51,500 bases of DNA from Chrysomallon squamiferum (Eukaryota; Mollusca; Gastropoda; Neomphalida; Peltospiridae), in the NCBI GenBank assembly GCA_012295275.1, contig CM022672.1, forward strand, positions 5,902,443 to 5,953,942, in the 5' to 3' direction. The notes under the pieces are model-generated. The model had not been told where the DNA came from, did not search any database, and saw nothing but the letters and a program-made list of their open reading frames with translations. Both the position numbers and the translations under genes were made by a program. Below, piece after piece: positions 47,573 through 51,500 of this stretch (positions are counted from its first letter, which is position 1; the number at the start of each line of letters is the position of its first letter).

Positions 47573-48426
47573 ACTAGCCTACTGCTATATCTCACACAGT
47601 GTTATCTCACTCTGGTTTTGCTAAACTTCATACGTTAGGGAATTGTTCAAAGCTTCAGAGCCTTCCTTACAACTAATCAATTGTCTGAACTGTTCTTATA
47701 TCCGGTCAGAATTCAAGTACGTCCGTAGTTGGCTTATTATTATGGTGTTCTATTTTAAGTTATTTTATAAACTGAAAACACACAACAAAGAAAAAGAAAA
47801 AAAAAAAAAAATCCAGCTGAAAAATTATATCAAATCATCGTCATTATAATTTGTCCATATTACGCTTAGCAATACAATCAAAATTAGGTGTTTTCAACAG
47901 ATCTGTAACTTAAGTTTTTCAGTAGTTGTTGATTTTGGTTACGTTAGTACACTGGATCGCATGTCACGCTGTTAATATTTTGACTTTATTCTGCAGCACT
48001 CATACTCAGACAACAATTTCAAATTCGGAGTTTCTGGACATCTAAAAAAAAAACCACGATATACTCAACAGTCATTACGAAGCTAGTTTTCGTGATCAAA
48101 AAACTCTCCTCTCCTTTATCACCATCTCACCATAACTTCTCAGTTAGTTCAGTTTTGAATTATGCATATCGCGAGACACGGACACTGTTATTACATTGGT
48201 GTTATTTTATTGGTTACCAGACTGTTTAGGTTTGCAGCTCGTTATTTCTCAGGTGCTGACAAAGACGGATTTGTGTTTCCCTTGGTGAGACCCGCTGTCT
48301 TTAATTCCGATCTAGTCGCTTTAAACATTAATGCAACTTGGTCGTTTCTGTCCTGTCTGCTTTAAGAAGTCGTTTCAAGCAAGATGAGGATAGAAGGGTT
48401 ACTCGTTAATGGACAATTACTTGTAA
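47573..48426. other. Spacer, no supported gene
   Basis: A 67-codon plus-strand ORF (48162-48365) has mixed composition but no recognisable domain. Confidence 0.4.

Positions 48427-49802
<1,376 letters not shown>

Positions 49803-49883
<81 letters not shown>
49803..49883. repeat. (GA)n microsatellite
   Basis: About 40 GA units following an ACACAC stretch at 49762-49798. Confidence 0.97.
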
Positions 49884-49886
<3 letters not shown>

Positions 49887-50337
49887 TTTTTCTTGTTTAA
49901 ATAACGCTGTATTGTGTTATCATCATAATGAAAAATCATGTTGAAACAACTGTTCGCGACGTTTCTCATAAAAACAACGTTTTGTTCAGATTAAAATCAA
50001 ACGTTCAAATATCATCTCCTATAAGCTTTCATTTTTCTTATATTAAAAGTAAATAAGCGAGATCGTTATCAAGAGACGTCAAAGTGACGGGAAGGATTTT
50101 AATCACTGTAGTTAATTATAGAGCAGATAAAATAAATAATGATGATGATGATGACGAAAGGTCGTTAATGAAAGTAGGGGTGGGCGGACACTAGATCACA
50201 GTGTATTAGTTGTCACGTATGAAATTACATATATTAACTCATAGCTCTGTACATATATTTACGTCAATTTCAAATAGCCGTACATTAATGATAAAAAAAT
50301 GGTTGGATAATTAAATAATTAGCGTGGGTCTCTATGT
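49884..50337. other. AT-rich spacer, no gene seen
   Basis: A short (GAT)n lies at about 50139-50153. Otherwise unstructured. Confidence 0.5.
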
Positions 50338-50643
50338 GTATGTGTGTACATATATATGTATGTATGTATGTATATATATATGTATCTACACATACATTCA
50401 TACATACATACATATATACATACATATACATACACACGTTCATCCTTCCATCCATCCATACATACATATACAAACACATTGCCAAGAGAAAATGTATTAA
50501 AGTTTTAAATAATACGTCAAGTACATACATACATACACATACATCCATACGTACATACATACACATCCATACATACGTACATACATACATCCATACATAC
50601 GTACATACATATACATCCATACGTACGTACAAACACACACACA
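50338..50643. repeat. (GTAT)n then (CATA)n, an inverted tetranucleotide pair
   Basis: TATGTATG units at 50338-50390 are followed by complementary CATACATA units at 50390-50475 and again at 50522-50635, with CATC and CGTA variants. The two parts can pair with each other. Confidence 0.9.
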
Positions 50644-50811
50644 TGGCCCAAAACAAAATTTGTCAACGTAATAAAGTTAGGCATGATTCTGGCGCTGTAG
50701 TATCTGGCGTGATCTTACTGGTAAGTGACACCACGTGGCTGCAGTTGCAGAAATGGAAGGTCAGCCCGACACAGAATGTCAGTGATATAATACTCAGCTG
50801 ACAGCTTTCCG

Positions 50812-50851
<40 letters not shown>
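50812..50851. repeat. (TA)n microsatellite
   Basis: About 20 TA units. Confidence 0.97.
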
Positions 50852-50855
<4 letters not shown>

Positions 50856-51029
50856 AACATTTGTACAAACAAAAATAAGCGAATATGCTAAAATTGTGAC
50901 AACTAATGACAGATTATTTATTTGATACACAAAACAGAAAAGCCTTTTGCTTGAAAAGCAGTTTACTACCCAGATGAAGAAAGTCATGCTTGAACGGAAA
51001 AAAAGATGTTCACACATGTAGTAGACGCG
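50852..51029. other. Region between (TA)n and the transposase remnant
   Basis: It should contain the 3' end of the Tc1/mariner element if that is preserved. I could not identify a terminal inverted repeat. Confidence 0.4.
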
Positions 51030-51500
51030 TCAGTAACTGGTGTGGCCACAATTAGCATTCACACATTGTTGACAACGCCGGCGCACGCCGTTAGCCAGGT
51101 GTTGGAAGTAAGGTTGACGAATCGCTTGCGAATATGTAACTACTTGCTGACCTAGTTGTTGGAAGTTGACGTGATGTCATTGAACTCGACGCATACTCTG
51201 AGTGTGCTAAGTCTGGTGAATATGCAGACTAAAGACTGAACGTTCTGCTGCTGCTGCAGGAAGTCGGTCATCACGACGAGGTCTTCCGTTGTCGTCCTGG
51301 AACCAAGCTCCCGGTCCAGTCCGCTGTAGATGTGGATTTACAAAAGGTTGAACAATCTTGTTGAGATAACGCTGACCAGTCAAATTTCCGTTAATGATGA
51401 ACATAGGGGTTCTCAGGTTCATGGATACGCCCGCCCTCTCCATTACACCTTCCTCCTCCAAATGGTAGACGTTGCAAAACGTTGACATCAGCAAATCTTT
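51030..51500 (-). pseudogene. Tc1/mariner-family transposase, degenerate C-terminal half (cut by window edge)
   Basis: Reading the minus strand from the right edge, three frames together give the usual order of a Tc1-like DDE transposase C-terminus. First is a weak VxxRAGVSMNLRTPMFI strand, then GNLTGQRYLN and VNPHLQRTGPG, then FQDDNGRPRR around the second catalytic Asp. Next come FLQQQQNVQSLV and, in another frame, AYSPDLAHSE, where the third acidic residue is the terminal Glu of that block. The ending VRRRCQQCVNANCGHTSY precedes a stop at 51030-51032. At least two frameshifts (around 51270 and 51225) and probably a third near 51160 separate these blocks. The protein is therefore inactive. 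The N-terminal DNA-binding part and the first catalytic Asp would lie beyond the edge. The family assignment is firm, the exact subfamily is not. Confidence 0.88.

Noticed and set aside
48162-48365. 67-codon ORF considered as a small membrane protein
   Set aside because: Only weak hydrophobicity and no recognisable family or regulatory context.
50188-50201. ACACTAGATCACAG, matching the left junction of the hAT MITE at 26894-26907, considered as a second insertion or empty site
   Set aside because: Similarity stops after about 14 bases on both sides and no MITE sequence follows, so it is probably coincidence.

Overview
The window is a strongly AT-rich, gene-poor stretch of a eukaryotic nuclear genome. 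Three things point to an animal: exon-like fragments ending in GT donor sites, a secreted SRCR-domain exon, and non-autonomous DNA transposons. Long (GA)n/(CT)n, (CA)n, (GATA)n and (AAT)n microsatellites are everywhere. The style fits an invertebrate, perhaps a mollusc or other lophotrochozoan, but that assignment is an inference with low confidence. Nothing prokaryotic is visible (no operons, Shine-Dalgarno sites or CRISPR).

Layout. 1-1025: first coding exon (minus strand) of a secreted SRCR-domain protein and the start of its first intron. That intron is filled by a short-period minisatellite whose first unit overlaps the splice donor. 1530-1861: a rearranged, inverted copy of an element found again about 11 kb and 20 kb away. 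2380-3340: a diverged satellite of about 42 bp. 3400-6410: simple repeats and AT-rich sequence.

6411-25506 is the main structure: a head-to-tail duplication of a unit of about 9.5 kb (copy A 6411-16053, copy B about 16105-25506), nearly identical apart from microsatellite lengths and small indels. Each copy carries one coding gene whose coding sequence is a single 205-codon ORF, an atypical Ras-like small GTPase (10255-10872 and 19770-20387), encoding identical proteins. Each copy also carries a fragment of about 100-135 bp of the same GTPase gene in the opposite orientation (15340-15475 and 24796-24931). Whether this is a true tandem duplication or two haplotypes joined in assembly cannot be settled from the sequence alone.

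25507-34789: eight 39-bp minisatellite units (25722-26031), a hAT-type MITE with a perfect 8-bp target duplication (26895-27201), a foldback element (29262-29660), a 32-bp satellite with ordered variants (30677-31145) and a large CT/TA/GA palindrome (34010-34216). 34790-34930 is a good candidate first coding exon of a secreted protein, with a signal peptide, two cysteines and a GT donor. From there to about 51 kb are more microsatellites and two further degenerate arrays (40385-40672 and 42998-43670). The right edge (51030-51500) holds a frameshifted Tc1/mariner-type transposase on the minus strand.

I found no convincing tRNA, rRNA or other RNA gene. Apart from the two GTPase copies, coding content is limited to two terminal exons whose remaining exons lie elsewhere, plus transposon debris.
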